Below, in pieces: positions 1 to 8,460 of a DNA stretch of 64,000 nucleotides. The notes below the pieces were generated by a model that saw nothing but the letters and a program-made list of their open reading frames with translations, was not told the origin of the DNA and did no database searches. Numbering within the stretch: position 1 is the stretch's first letter; each line of letters starts with the position of its first letter. Source of the stretch: JBLZUR01 sp048565625 (GTDB taxonomy: Bacteria > Pseudomonadota > Alphaproteobacteria > Sphingomonadales > Sphingomonadaceae); NCBI RefSeq assembly GCF_048565625.1, contig NZ_JBLZUR010000002.1, forward strand, positions 1,364,001-1,428,000. Reading direction: 5' to 3'. The position numbers and the translations under genes were made by a program.

Positions 1-624
1 AAGAACCTTGATGCCGGAGGAAATCACGTTTCCGAGCACGCGCTCGGCCATGAACGCCGTCTTGCTGAACAGGCCGAAGGGGATGAGCACGAACCCGGCG
101 AGCGTCGTCAGCTTGAATTCGATCAGCGTCACGAAGAGCTGGATCGCGAGGATGAAGAAGGCGAGCAGCACAAGCGCCCAGGCCAGCAGCATTACCGCGA
201 TCTGAATGAAGTTCTCAAAGAAACTCCAGTAGCCCATCAGATCTGATATGGAATCGAGCAGCGGCCGGCCGGCGTCGAGACCGGTCTGGGCGATGCGGCC
301 GGGACGCATCATGTCGGCGACTGTGAAACCCGTGCCGGACGCCCTCAGCCCGAGCCCGGCAAAGCTCTCGAAGATGATCCGCGCCAAGTTGTTCCAGTTG
401 CCGATCAGATAGGCGAACACGCCGACGAACAGGGTTTTCTTGACCAAGCGCGCCATGATGTCGTCGTCGGCGCCCCAGCTCCAGAACAGCGCGGCGAGCG
501 TCACGTCGATCACGATCAGCGTCGTGGCGATGAAGGCCACTTCGCCGCTGAGGAGGCCAAAGCCGCTATCGATGTAACGGGTGAAGACCTCCAGGAAATG
601 GTCGATGACGCCGGTGCCGCCCAT
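1..624 (-). CDS. trbL: TrbL, type IV secretion inner-membrane channel protein (3' end outside window)
   Basis: Polytopic inner-membrane protein of the P-type conjugation system, homologous to VirB6. The first about 208 residues are visible, starting at the ATG at 622-624 (MGGTGVIDHFLE), and the gene runs off the left edge. Hydrophobic stretches alternate with short loops; the N-terminal LLSGEV...TTLIVIDVTLAALFW and the later AVMLLAWALVLLAFFILAIQLFV segments are typical of TrbL. It follows trbJ and the small trbK-like gene with only 4 nt between trbK-alt and trbL, so it is in the same transcript. trbF, trbG and trbI would be expected beyond the window edge. Family assignment is confident. Confidence 0.9.
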   Translation of the reverse strand, partial: MGGTGVIDHFLEVFTRYIDSGFGLLSGEVAFIATTLIVIDVTLAALFWSWGADDDIMARLVKKTLFVGVFAYLIGNWNNLARIIFESFAGLGLRASGTGFTVADMMRPGRIAQTGLDAGRPLLDSISDLMGYWSFFENFIQIAVMLLAWALVLLAFFILAIQLFVTLIEFKLTTLAGFVLIPFGLFSKTAFMAERVLGNVISSGIKVL

Positions 625-628
625 GATC

Positions 629-1015
629 TCAACGCGCCTCGTTCGTGTGAGAGCCGATCACCGGCGCGGTCTCGTTCACGGCCGGATGGCGGGCGGACGG
701 GAGGTTCTGCGGGTGGCCCTGCGGGCCCGGCGCTTGCGGTGCCGGCTGCTTCTGCAAGGCCTGCGACGGTTTCAGGAAGCGGTCGCGGTTGTCCGCCCAG
801 GCTCGGAGGCAGGCGGCGTCACGGGTGCCGGCTTCTCCGAGCTGCTGGCAGCGCCGCAGCTCTGTCTTCAGCGGGTCGACGCCCGCTTCGGTCTGCGCTG
901 CGAGGCTGCGATAGTGCGGCGGTTCGTCCTTGCGGGAGAGCTCGATCGCCGTCGCCGTAATCGCGAACGTCACGAACCCGACGGCACCGATACGCGCGAG
1001 AATCTTTCCGTCCAT
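629..1015 (-). CDS. TrbK-alt-like entry-exclusion protein
   Basis: A 128-residue protein with one N-terminal membrane anchor (ILARIGAVGFVTFAITATAIEL) followed by a Cys-containing soluble part (RRCQQLG, AACLRAW) and a Pro/Gln-rich tail. Its place between trbJ and trbL and the C...C pattern match the alternative TrbK family annotated as putative entry-exclusion proteins in rhizobial and sphingomonad ICEs. Such proteins reduce redundant transfer between cells that already carry the element. The function is inferred from family and position only. Confidence 0.75.
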   Translation of the reverse strand: MDGKILARIGAVGFVTFAITATAIELSRKDEPPHYRSLAAQTEAGVDPLKTELRRCQQLGEAGTRDAACLRAWADNRDRFLKPSQALQKQPAPQAPGPQGHPQNLPSARHPAVNETAPVIGSHTNEAR

Positions 1016-1025
1016 CGCCGCGACC

Positions 1026-1790
1026 TCAGTTGTTGCCCGGGAACATCTGCGCGTTCCCGGGCTGGTATCCGGTGCCCGGCGTCAGAAAGCGGCGGCGCTG
1101 CTCGCGGCCCTGTTCAGCAGCCGCGGACCGCTCGGCTTCGGCGAGGGCCTGGGCCCTGCCGTTGGCGGAAACGACTGCGGTGAGATCGGCGAGCTGCTGG
1201 GCCTGCAGCGCGAGAAGCTGGTTTCCCGCCTGCGTCGCCTGCAACGCTCCGGTCGCGCCCTGGCTTTGGCCGACCAGCGCCGACATCTGCGTTCGGTTGG
1301 TGTCGATGTTGCCGACGACGCCCGCTTGGACGCGCATCGCGTCTTGCAGCCCCGAGACGGTGTTATTCCAGCGCTCCTTCGCCTGGGCGACGAGTTGCTG
1401 ATCGGACGCGCTCATCGAGGCGCTGCCGGCGCCGTAGTTCGTGCGGAACGCCTGGTCGATGTTCTGGACGTCATAGGCGATGCGCTGGGCTTCGCCGAGG
1501 AGCTGCTGCGTCCGCTGAACCGACTGTTGAAGCTGTTGGAGCGAGGAATATGGGAGGCTGGCGAGATTGCGGGCCTGGTTGATCAGCATCGTCGCTTCGT
1601 TCTGAAGCGACGTGATCTGGTTGTTGATCTGCTGCAAGGCGCGTGTCGCCGACAGCAGGTTCTGGGCATAGTTGGTGGGATCATAGACGATCCACTGGGC
1701 CGAGGCCGGCGCGATCAGCACCGGCGACACCGACATCGGCGCGGCGAGGATGACTGCGGCAAGCGCCGCGCGAGGGATGCGCAGTTTCAT
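1026..1790 (-). CDS. trbJ: TrbJ, periplasmic conjugation protein (VirB5-like)
   Basis: A 254-residue secreted protein. The chosen ATG at 1788-1790 starts with a clear signal peptide (MKLRIPRAALAAVILAAP...ASA) and the mature chain opens with QWIVYDPTNYAQN, the usual TrbJ beginning. The rest is Gln-rich and predicted to be coiled (QQINNQITSLQNEA, LQQLQQSVQRTQQLLGEAQ), as in VirB5/TrbJ proteins, which help assemble the pilus or mating pair. An upstream in-frame start exists but would put about 24 residues before the signal peptide. Its start overlaps the 3' end of trbE by 4 nt, so the two are translationally coupled. Confidence 0.92.
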   Translation of the reverse strand: MKLRIPRAALAAVILAAPMSVSPVLIAPASAQWIVYDPTNYAQNLLSATRALQQINNQITSLQNEATMLINQARNLASLPYSSLQQLQQSVQRTQQLLGEAQRIAYDVQNIDQAFRTNYGAGSASMSASDQQLVAQAKERWNNTVSGLQDAMRVQAGVVGNIDTNRTQMSALVGQSQGATGALQATQAGNQLLALQAQQLADLTAVVSANGRAQALAEAERSAAAEQGREQRRRFLTPGTGYQPGNAQMFPGNN

Positions 1791-4226
1791 GGCTGGGTCT
1801 CCAGGTTGGTGAGGTTGGGAATGAGGTCCGCCGCCCAATCGACGCCGCGATGGCGCAGCCACGCGGCGAGGAAGCCGTCGCGCCCGTGCTCAGTGACGAT
1901 GCGGTCGATGGCGGCCTGGTCGGTCTTGGAGGATGCCGCGCAGAGCGCGAGCGCGACATCGGCGAGGCCCAGCTCGAACAGCCGGTTGCCGCGACGGCTC
2001 TGGCAGTAATAGTCCCGCTTGGGCATGGCCCTGGCGAGGATCTCGATCTGCCGGTCGTTGAGGCCGAAGCGGCGGTAGATCGCGGTTATCTGCGGCTCGA
2101 TCGCCCGTTCGTTCGGCAGCAGGAGCCGCGTCTGGCAGCTCTCGATGATGGCGGGCGCGATCGCCGACCCGTCGATGTCGGAAAGCGACTGCGTGGCGAA
2201 GACAACGCTGGCGTTCTTCTTCCGCAGCGTCTTCAGCCATTCACGGAGTTGGCCGGCGAAACCCTCGTCGTCGAGGGCAAGCCAGCCCTCGTCGACGATG
2301 ATCAAGGTCGGCGCACCGTTCAGCCGGTCCTCGATGCGGTGGAAGAGATAGGCGAGCACCGCCGGCGCCGCGGCTGTCCCGATAAGCCCTTCGGTTTCGA
2401 AGGCCTGGACGGTGGCGACACCGAGATGCTCGCTCTCAGCGTCGAGCAGTCGGCCATAGGGTCCGCCGACGCAATATGGGCGCAGCGCCTGCTTCAGGTC
2501 GTTCGATTGCAGCAGCACCGAGAGGCCGGTCATCGTGCGCTCAGCCATGGGTGCGCTGGCGAGCGACGACAGCGCCGTCCAGATGAGCTCCTTGACCTCG
2601 GGCGTGATCTGGATGCTCTCGCGCATCAGGATGGCGACGATCCAGTCGGTGGCCCAGGCGCGTTCGGCCGCCTCATCGATGCGGGAGAGCGGCTGAAGCG
2701 CAACGCTTTCGGCCGAACCCTCGGTCAGGCCGCCGCCGAGATCGTGCCAATCGCCGCCCATGGCGGTGGCGGCGGCGCGGATCGAGCCACCAAAGTCGAA
2801 GGCGAAAACCTGCGCCCCGGGGTAGCGGCGGAATTGCAGCGCCATCAGCGCCAGCAGCACGGACTTGCCCGCGCCGGTTGGGCCGACGACCAGCGTGTGT
2901 CCGACGTCGCCGACGTGAAGGGAGAACCGGAACGGAGTGGACCCTTCGGTCTTGCCGTACAGCAAGGGGGGTGCACCAAAGTGCTCATCCCGTTCCGGCC
3001 CCGCCCACACGGCACTTAGGGGGATCATGTGGGCGAGATTGAGCGTCGAGATCGGCGGCTGACGCATATTGGCGTAGACGTGGCCCGGCAGTGAACCGAG
3101 CCAGGCGTCGGCCGCGTTGATCGTCTCGGGCATGGCAGTGAAGTCGCGGCCCTGGATCACCTTCTCGACGAGACGGAGCTTCTCCGCGGCAACGCGGGGA
3201 TCATTGTCCCAGACGGCGATCGTGGCGGTAACATAGGCCTGACCGGCATAGTCGGCGCCGAGTTCCTGCAGCGCCTGATCGGCATCGGCGGCCTTGTTGG
3301 CGGCGTCGGTATCGACCAGGGCGCTCGCCTCGTTGGTCATCACCTCCTTGAGGATCGCGGCGATCGACTTGCGCTTGGAGAACCACTGCCGGCGGATCTT
3401 GGTTAGCAGTTTGGTCGCGTCGGTCTTGTCGAGCAGGATCGCCCGGGTCGACCAGCGATACGGAAAGGCGAGCCGGTTGAGATCGTCGAGGATGCCGGGC
3501 GTCGTCGCGGTCGGAAATCCGACGATCGTCAGAATGCGCAGATGCGCGTCGGCAAGACGCGGCTCCAGCCCGCCTGTGAGCGGCTGATCGGCGACCAGCG
3601 CGTCGAGATACATCGGCGTCTCGGGAACGCGCACGCGGTAGCGCTTCGTCGAGACAGTCGAGTGCAGGTAGGTCAGCGTCTCGACATCATCGAGCCACGC
3701 GCATTCCGGCATGAAGGCTTCGACGAGCTGCAGAACGCGATCGGTACGGTCGACGAAGCCGCGTAGCGCCTCCCAAGCGTCGACACCGCGCTCGGCCTTG
3801 CCTTCGTAAAGCCAGCTCTCGGCGCGCGCGGCATCCTCGGCCGGCGGCAGGAAGGTGAACGTCAGAAAGTAACTCGAACTCGTAATGGGCCGCGTCCTCT
3901 TCGAAATCGGCCTTGCGCTCGGCGTCGACCATCGCCGAGGCGGGGTCGGGAAACCGGCTTGCCGGATATGCGCCGACGGCATGGCGCTGCGCCTCGACGA
4001 AGATCGCCCAGCCGCTGCCGAGACGGCGGAACGCGCTGTTGAGGCGGCCGGCGACGGCGACCAGCTCGGCCTGCACTGCGGAATCGAGATCGGGGCCGCG
4101 AAATCGCGCGCTGCGTTGGAAGCTGCCGTCCTTGTTCAGCACGACGCCGGGCGCGACGAGCGCCGCCCAAGGGAGGAAATCGGCGAGCCGCGTCGAGGTG
4201 CGGCGATATTCGGCGAGATTCATCAT
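1787..4226 (-). pseudogene. trbE: TrbE, VirB4-type conjugation ATPase, split by a 1-nt frameshift
   Basis: TrbE is the large ATPase that powers mating-pair formation. The gene is in two frames: residues 1 to about 117 from the start at 4226 (MMNLAEYRRTSTRLADFLPW), then a +1 shift into the frame that ends at 1787. Deleting one T (A on the + strand, 3877-3878) restores HYESSYFLTFTFLPP, which fits the family without a gap. The downstream frame holds the Walker A motif VVGPTGAGKS and Walker B-like TLIIVDEGWLALDD. No other lesion was seen in about 810 residues. It may be a genuine inactivating insertion or a base-calling error. Flanking trb genes are intact. Confidence 0.88.
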
Positions 4227-4235
4227 TCGCGCGCC

Positions 4236-4517
4236 TCAGACGTTCAGGTGACCAGGGATGCGGAGGTGCCGGCGCCCGACATCGACGAATTGCGGGTCGC
4301 GCTTCGCCGCCCAGACGGCAGCGAAATGGCCGATGGCCCAGAGACTTAGGCCGACAAGCCAAAGGCGAAGGCCGAGACCGATGGCGGCGGCGAGTGTGCC
4401 GTTGAGGATGGCGATCGCCCGGGGTGCGCCGCCAAGCAGGATATGCTCGGTCAAGGCCCGGTGGACCGGGACGGCGTAGCCCGGCACGTCGCCGCCGCTC
4501 TCGATCAAGCCAGCCAT
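4236..4517 (-). CDS. trbD: TrbD, small conjugation membrane protein (VirB3-like)
   Basis: A 93-residue protein starting at the ATG at 4515-4517 (MAGLIESGGDVPGYAVPVHRAL). It has the VirB3/TrbD signature: a short polar N-terminus, two adjacent hydrophobic stretches (AIAILNGTLAAAIGLGL and LVGLSLWAIGHFAAVWA) and an aromatic/charged tail ending in DPQFVDVGRRHLRIPGHLNV. Its ATG overlaps the stop codon of trbC (ATGA), and trbE begins 9 nt after its stop. This compact order trbB-C-D-E is diagnostic of P-type transfer operons. Confidence 0.92.
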   Translation of the reverse strand: MAGLIESGGDVPGYAVPVHRALTEHILLGGAPRAIAILNGTLAAAIGLGLRLWLVGLSLWAIGHFAAVWAAKRDPQFVDVGRRHLRIPGHLNV

Positions 4518-4849
4518 CAGACGAGCGCTCCGCCGCCGAACGAGAAGAACGACAGGAAGAAGCTCGACGCGGCGAAGGCGATCGACAGACCGAAGACGAT
4601 CTGGATCAGGCGGCGGAAACCGCCCGAGGTGTCGCCGAAGGCCAGCGTCAGGCCGGTGACGATGATGATGATCACCGCGACGATCTTCGCGACCGGGCCT
4701 TCGATGGATTCGAGAATCGATTGCAGCGGCGCTTCCCACGGCATTGAGGAGCCGGAAGCATGGGCGGCCGGCGCGAGCAGGACGCTGGCCAGGAGGACGG
4801 ACGAGGCCGTCGCCACATGGCGACGGGAATGCAGGGCACGGCGGATCAT
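4517..4849 (-). CDS. trbC: TrbC, pilin precursor (VirB2-like)
   Basis: A 110-residue pilin of the conjugation apparatus. The ATG at 4847-4849 begins a long signal sequence (VATASSVLLASVLLAPAAHA) followed by a short mature chain with two strong transmembrane helices (IVAVIIIIVTGLTLAFG and IVFGLSIAFAASSFFLSFFSF), as in TrbC/VirB2 pilins. RP4 TrbC is cyclised by the TraF peptidase; a TraF homologue is encoded at 11593-12138 in this element. It overlaps trbB by 4 nt and trbD by 1 nt. Confidence 0.92.
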   Translation of the reverse strand: MIRRALHSRRHVATASSVLLASVLLAPAAHASGSSMPWEAPLQSILESIEGPVAKIVAVIIIIVTGLTLAFGDTSGGFRRLIQIVFGLSIAFAASSFFLSFFSFGGGALV

Positions 4850-5829
4850 TCGGGTTCTCCTTCGAGGGGCTGGGTTGCGGGGCGGACGCGGTAGTCGCCG
4901 TCGGGGCTGAGCCCTTCGACGCGACCGAGCGCGGCCAGGCGCCGGGTCGAGCCGCGGCCCGAGAGGACGGCGACGAGGTCGATCGTCTCGGCGATGAGCG
5001 CGCGCGGGACAGTGATCACGGCTTCCTGGATGAGCTGCTCGAGACGCCGCAGTGCGCCGAGCGCGGTGCCGGCGTGGATCGTGCCGATCCCGCCGGGATG
5101 GCCCGTGCCCCAGGCCTTGAGCAGGTCTAGCGCCTCGGCGCCGCGCACCTCGCCGATCGGAATGCGGTCTGGCCGGAGGCGCAGCGAGGATCGGACGAGA
5201 TCGGAGAGCGTCGCGACGCCGTCCTTGGTACGCATGGCGACCAGGTTCGGCGCGGCGCATTGCAGCTCGCGGGTATCCTCGATCAACACCACGCGGTCGG
5301 ATGTCTTGGACACCTCGGCGAGCAGCGCGTTGGTGAGCGTCGTCTTGCCGGTGGAGGTGCCCCCAGCGACGAGGATGTTGCGGCGATCGGCGACGGCCTG
5401 GCGCAGGATCTCCGCCTGCTCGGCCGTCATCGTGCCGGCGGCGACGTAGTCCTGCAGCGTGAAGACGGCAACGGCGGGCTTGCGAATCGCGAAGGCCGGC
5501 GCCGCCACGACGGGCGGCAGCAGGCCCTCGAACCGCTCTCCCGTTTCCGGCAGCTCGGCGGAGACCCGCGGATTACCGGCATGGACCTCGGCGCCGACAT
5601 GGTGGGCGACCAGGCGCACGATGCGCTCGCCGTCGGCCGCCGACAGCCGCTCGCCGGTGTCCGACAAGCCTTCCGAGAGCCGGTCGACCCAGAGACGGCC
5701 GTCGGGGTTGAGCATCACCTCGACGACGCTGGCGTCCCCGAGAAAACCGGCGATGGCGGGGCCAAGGGCGGTGCGCAGCATGCGCGCCCCGCGAAGTAGC
5801 GCCTCAGATTTCTCGGAAGAGACTGCCAC
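4846..5829 (-). CDS. trbB: TrbB, VirB11-type conjugation ATPase
   Basis: A 327-residue hexameric cytoplasmic ATPase, first gene of the trb operon. It shows an N-terminal domain with VEVMLNPDGRLWVDRL, the Walker A motif GGTSTGKTT near residue 155, an Asp-box region VVLIEDTRELQC, Walker B-like RIPIGEVRGAEALDLLKAW and the His box TGHPGGIGTIHA, all in the order expected for VirB11/TrbB. The length is normal. The start at 5829 follows 170 nt of non-coding DNA that separates it from the CopG-like gene, so this is a likely operon start. Confidence 0.95.
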   Translation of the reverse strand: MAVSSEKSEALLRGARMLRTALGPAIAGFLGDASVVEVMLNPDGRLWVDRLSEGLSDTGERLSAADGERIVRLVAHHVGAEVHAGNPRVSAELPETGERFEGLLPPVVAAPAFAIRKPAVAVFTLQDYVAAGTMTAEQAEILRQAVADRRNILVAGGTSTGKTTLTNALLAEVSKTSDRVVLIEDTRELQCAAPNLVAMRTKDGVATLSDLVRSSLRLRPDRIPIGEVRGAEALDLLKAWGTGHPGGIGTIHAGTALGALRRLEQLIQEAVITVPRALIAETIDLVAVLSGRGSTRRLAALGRVEGLSPDGDYRVRPATQPLEGEPE

Positions 5830-5998
5830 GTTGTCCCCGTTCTTTGCGGGACCGCGTCAGGCCGCCCCTGGATCGGGGATGATTAAGAGAACTGGAAATC
5901 AGTCCTCGGCAACAGGTGTCAGGGCGTAGTAGTAGCCTAGCGCGCAAAGACAGGCGTTCGGCGGAATTGACGATTACTTGAGTTGCCGCAATCGATGC
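5830..5998 (-). promoter_or_regulatory. Non-coding gap upstream of trbB, probable trb operon promoter region
   Basis: About 170 nt without a convincing gene between the CopG-like regulator and trbB, in an operon where nearly every other junction overlaps. It is less GC-rich than its surroundings. The ribbon-helix-helix gene next to it is an obvious candidate regulator. I could not assign -35/-10 boxes with confidence. Confidence 0.35.
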
Positions 5999-6433
5999 TT
6001 ATTGCGCGTCGCGCGCGGGGTCGATGTCCTCCGAAATCTCCTGCCGCAGCTTCGGCCCCTTGGCGAGTCTGCGCCCGAGTGCTGCGACGAAGGCGTCGTA
6101 GCGCTCGGCGGCCTGGGCGCGTGCGGCGGCCTGCGCCGGTTCGGGCAGCGGCGGATTGGCGGTCAGCCAGAAGCGCACGAAGACGGCGAGCATCTCGACC
6201 GAGATGCCGATGTCGCGCTCCATGCGCGTCATGCGCCGGTCGAGCTGGTCGAGGCGTTTGGTCGTCGCCGCCTCCTGCCGCTCGGAGGCGTCCGGCGAGA
6301 GGAAGGATGCGATCGCCGCTTCGGCGATCAGCGAACGCGACTGATCGCGCCGCGCCGCATAGGCGGCGAGCGCCTTCATCACCTCGGGTTCGAGATAGAC
6401 CGATAGCCGCTGTTTCTTCGAAGGATTGGCCAT
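5999..6433 (-). CDS. CopG-like ribbon-helix-helix protein
   Basis: A 144-residue protein starting at the ATG at 6431-6433. The N-terminus KQRLSVYLEPEVMKALAAYAARRDQSRSLIAEAAI is a ribbon-helix-helix DNA-binding domain: a short beta strand, then two helices. It is followed by a coiled-coil-like stretch (RLDQLDRRMTRMERDI), a hydrophobic helix (SVEMLAVFVRFWLTANPPLP) and a charged tail. A gene of this type sits between traG and trbB in many alphaproteobacterial ICEs and is usually annotated as a CopG transcriptional regulator. It may control the trb operon or assist TraG. Confidence 0.85.
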   Translation of the reverse strand: MANPSKKQRLSVYLEPEVMKALAAYAARRDQSRSLIAEAAIASFLSPDASERQEAATTKRLDQLDRRMTRMERDIGISVEMLAVFVRFWLTANPPLPEPAQAAARAQAAERYDAFVAALGRRLAKGPKLRQEISEDIDPARDAQ

Positions 6434-6440
6434 GGGCGTC

Positions 6441-8432
6441 TCACAGCTCCATGCCGTCGTTCGGGTCGAGCGCGACCTGGCGCGCCACGCCCTGCATGAT
6501 CTGGTTGGCGCGGCTGATCCGAGCCGTGTCGTCATCGGCCTCGTCGTCGAAGCCGTCGAATTCATTCTCGATGGGCGCCTTCTTATCGATCGGCACTGCG
6601 CGGTCCAGCTCGGGCTGGCGACGCCGTTCCGATCCGGTTGGATCTTCGTCGCCGGTGTCTGCGGCGCCGGATGCGTCGGCGGAGACCATGCTCGCCGGGC
6701 GTACCGGAAGTGGCAGCCGGCTCCAATCGTCCATTCCATGGTGTTCTGGCCTGGTGAGCGCCGGCGGCGCCAAGATCCGATCCTTGAAGCGGCGATCCTG
6801 GTAATAACGCGCCTTCTTCGCGCGGATCGGCGGCGTGCCAGCCACCATGACGATCTCGTCGGCGGACGGGAGCTGCATGATCTCGCCCGGGGTAAGCAGC
6901 GGCCTTGCTGTTTCCGAGCGCGACACCATCAGGTGGCCGAGCCAGGGCGAGAGCCGATGACCGGCATAGTTGCGCATGGCGCGCATCTCGGTCGCGGTGC
7001 CGAGCGCATCGGAGACGCGCTTGGCCGTCCTTTCGTCGTTGGTTGCGAAACTGACCCGGACGTGGCAGTTGTCGAGGATCGAATTGTTTGGGCCATAGGC
7101 CTTCTCGATCTGGTTCAGCGACTGCGCGATCAGGAAAGCCTTCAGGCCGTAGCCGGCCATGAATGCCAGCGCCGATTCAAAGAAGTCGAGCCGGCCGAGC
7201 GCCGGAAACTCGTCGAGCATCAGGAGCAGCCGATGCCGGTTGCCCCGGGCCTTGAGATCCTCAGTCAGACGCCGGCCGATCTGGTTGAGGATCAGGCGGA
7301 TGAGGGGCTTGGTCCGGGCGATGTCCGACGGCGGCACCACCAGATAGAGACTTGTCGGTTGCCGGGCGCCAACGATGTCGGCGATGCGCCAATCACAGCG
7401 GCGCGTCACCTCGGCGACCACAGGATCGCGATAGAGGCCGAGGAAGGACATGGCGGTCGAGAGCACGCCGGAGCGTTCGTTGTCGGACTTGTTCAGCAGC
7501 TCGCGCGCGGCCGATGCGATCACCGGATGCGGTCCGGCGTCGCCGAGATGGGCGGTTTTCATCATCGCCGCCAAGGTCGACTCGATCGGCCGCTTGGGAT
7601 CGCTGAGAAAGGCGGCGACACCGGCGAGCGTCTTATCTTCCTCTGCATAGAGGACATGCAGGATCGCGCCGACCAGGAGCGCGTGACTGGTTTTCTCCCA
7701 GTGGTTCCGCTTCTCGAGGCTGCCTTCCGGATCGACGAGGATGTCTGCGATATTCTGAACGTCCCTGACTTCCCACTCGCCGCGGCGCACCTCAAGCAGC
7801 GGATTGTAGGCGGCCGACTTCGCATTGGTCGGATCGAAGAGCAGCACGCGACCGTGCCGCGCTCGGAAGCCGGCGGTCAGCGTCCAGTTCTCGCCCTTGA
7901 TGTCATGGACGATCGCCGAGCCCGGCCAGGTGAGCAGCGACGGCACGACAAGGCCGACGCCCTTGCCGGATCGCGTCGGAGCGAAGCACAGCACATGCTC
8001 GGGCCCGTCGTGACGAAGATAGGCGCGGTCGAACTTGCCGAGCACCACTCCGTCCTCGCCGAGGAGGCCGGCGCCGCGCACCTCGTCATGACGCGCCCAG
8101 CGCGCTGAGCCGAAGGTCTCGGCATTCTTCGCCTCCCGAGCACGCCACACCGACATGCCGATGGCGACCGCGATCGACACGAAGCCGCCGGAGGCCGCGA
8201 TATAGGCGCCCTCGACGAAGATCGGCGGTGCATACGCGTCATAGAAGTACCACCAAGGGAAAAACGACCACGGATAGTAGATCGGCCAATCGCCGAGCAT
8301 GAACCACGGCGGTCCGAGCTGGGGCTGGAAGCCGAGCCTGTAGGCCGTCCATTGCGTGGCGGACCATGTCGTCAACAGGACGATTGCGAAGACGGTGAGG
8401 ATTTGCCCCCAGAGGATCTTGGTGGCAGACAT
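6441..8432 (-). CDS. traG: TraG/VirD4 type IV coupling protein
   Basis: A 663-residue inner-membrane ATPase that brings the relaxase-DNA complex to the secretion channel. The start at 8430-8432 (MSATKILWGQILTVFAIVLLTTW) gives the usual N-terminal membrane helices, including a second hydrophobic segment after residue 80. The Walker A motif FAPTRSGKGVGLVVPSLL lies near residue 155 and the Walker B region RLLLMLDEFPALGRLDFF further on, with the family motif FLIAQSLNQIEKAYG. The C-terminus is acidic (ENEFDGFDDEADDDTA), which may serve as a docking surface. The gene precedes the CopG-like gene by 7 nt. Confidence 0.94.
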   Translation of the reverse strand: MSATKILWGQILTVFAIVLLTTWSATQWTAYRLGFQPQLGPPWFMLGDWPIYYPWSFFPWWYFYDAYAPPIFVEGAYIAASGGFVSIAVAIGMSVWRAREAKNAETFGSARWARHDEVRGAGLLGEDGVVLGKFDRAYLRHDGPEHVLCFAPTRSGKGVGLVVPSLLTWPGSAIVHDIKGENWTLTAGFRARHGRVLLFDPTNAKSAAYNPLLEVRRGEWEVRDVQNIADILVDPEGSLEKRNHWEKTSHALLVGAILHVLYAEEDKTLAGVAAFLSDPKRPIESTLAAMMKTAHLGDAGPHPVIASAARELLNKSDNERSGVLSTAMSFLGLYRDPVVAEVTRRCDWRIADIVGARQPTSLYLVVPPSDIARTKPLIRLILNQIGRRLTEDLKARGNRHRLLLMLDEFPALGRLDFFESALAFMAGYGLKAFLIAQSLNQIEKAYGPNNSILDNCHVRVSFATNDERTAKRVSDALGTATEMRAMRNYAGHRLSPWLGHLMVSRSETARPLLTPGEIMQLPSADEIVMVAGTPPIRAKKARYYQDRRFKDRILAPPALTRPEHHGMDDWSRLPLPVRPASMVSADASGAADTGDEDPTGSERRRQPELDRAVPIDKKAPIENEFDGFDDEADDDTARISRANQIMQGVARQVALDPNDGMEL

Positions 8433-8460
8433 GGCGGGGTCCTTTCGCTTGGGATGGTAA

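Noticed and set aside
1850..3019. Long open frame on the + strand opposite trbE
   Set aside because: Antisense shadow in GC-rich DNA; trbE on the other strand has clear Walker motifs and operon context.
3860..3885. Programmed frameshifting in trbE
   Set aside because: Removing one base restores the exact family sequence ESSYFLT; no frameshift is known for trbE, so mutation or sequencing error is simpler.
6426..8108. 560-residue + strand frame opposite traG
   Set aside because: No domain, and it mirrors traG exactly; GC-rich codon bias creates long antisense frames.
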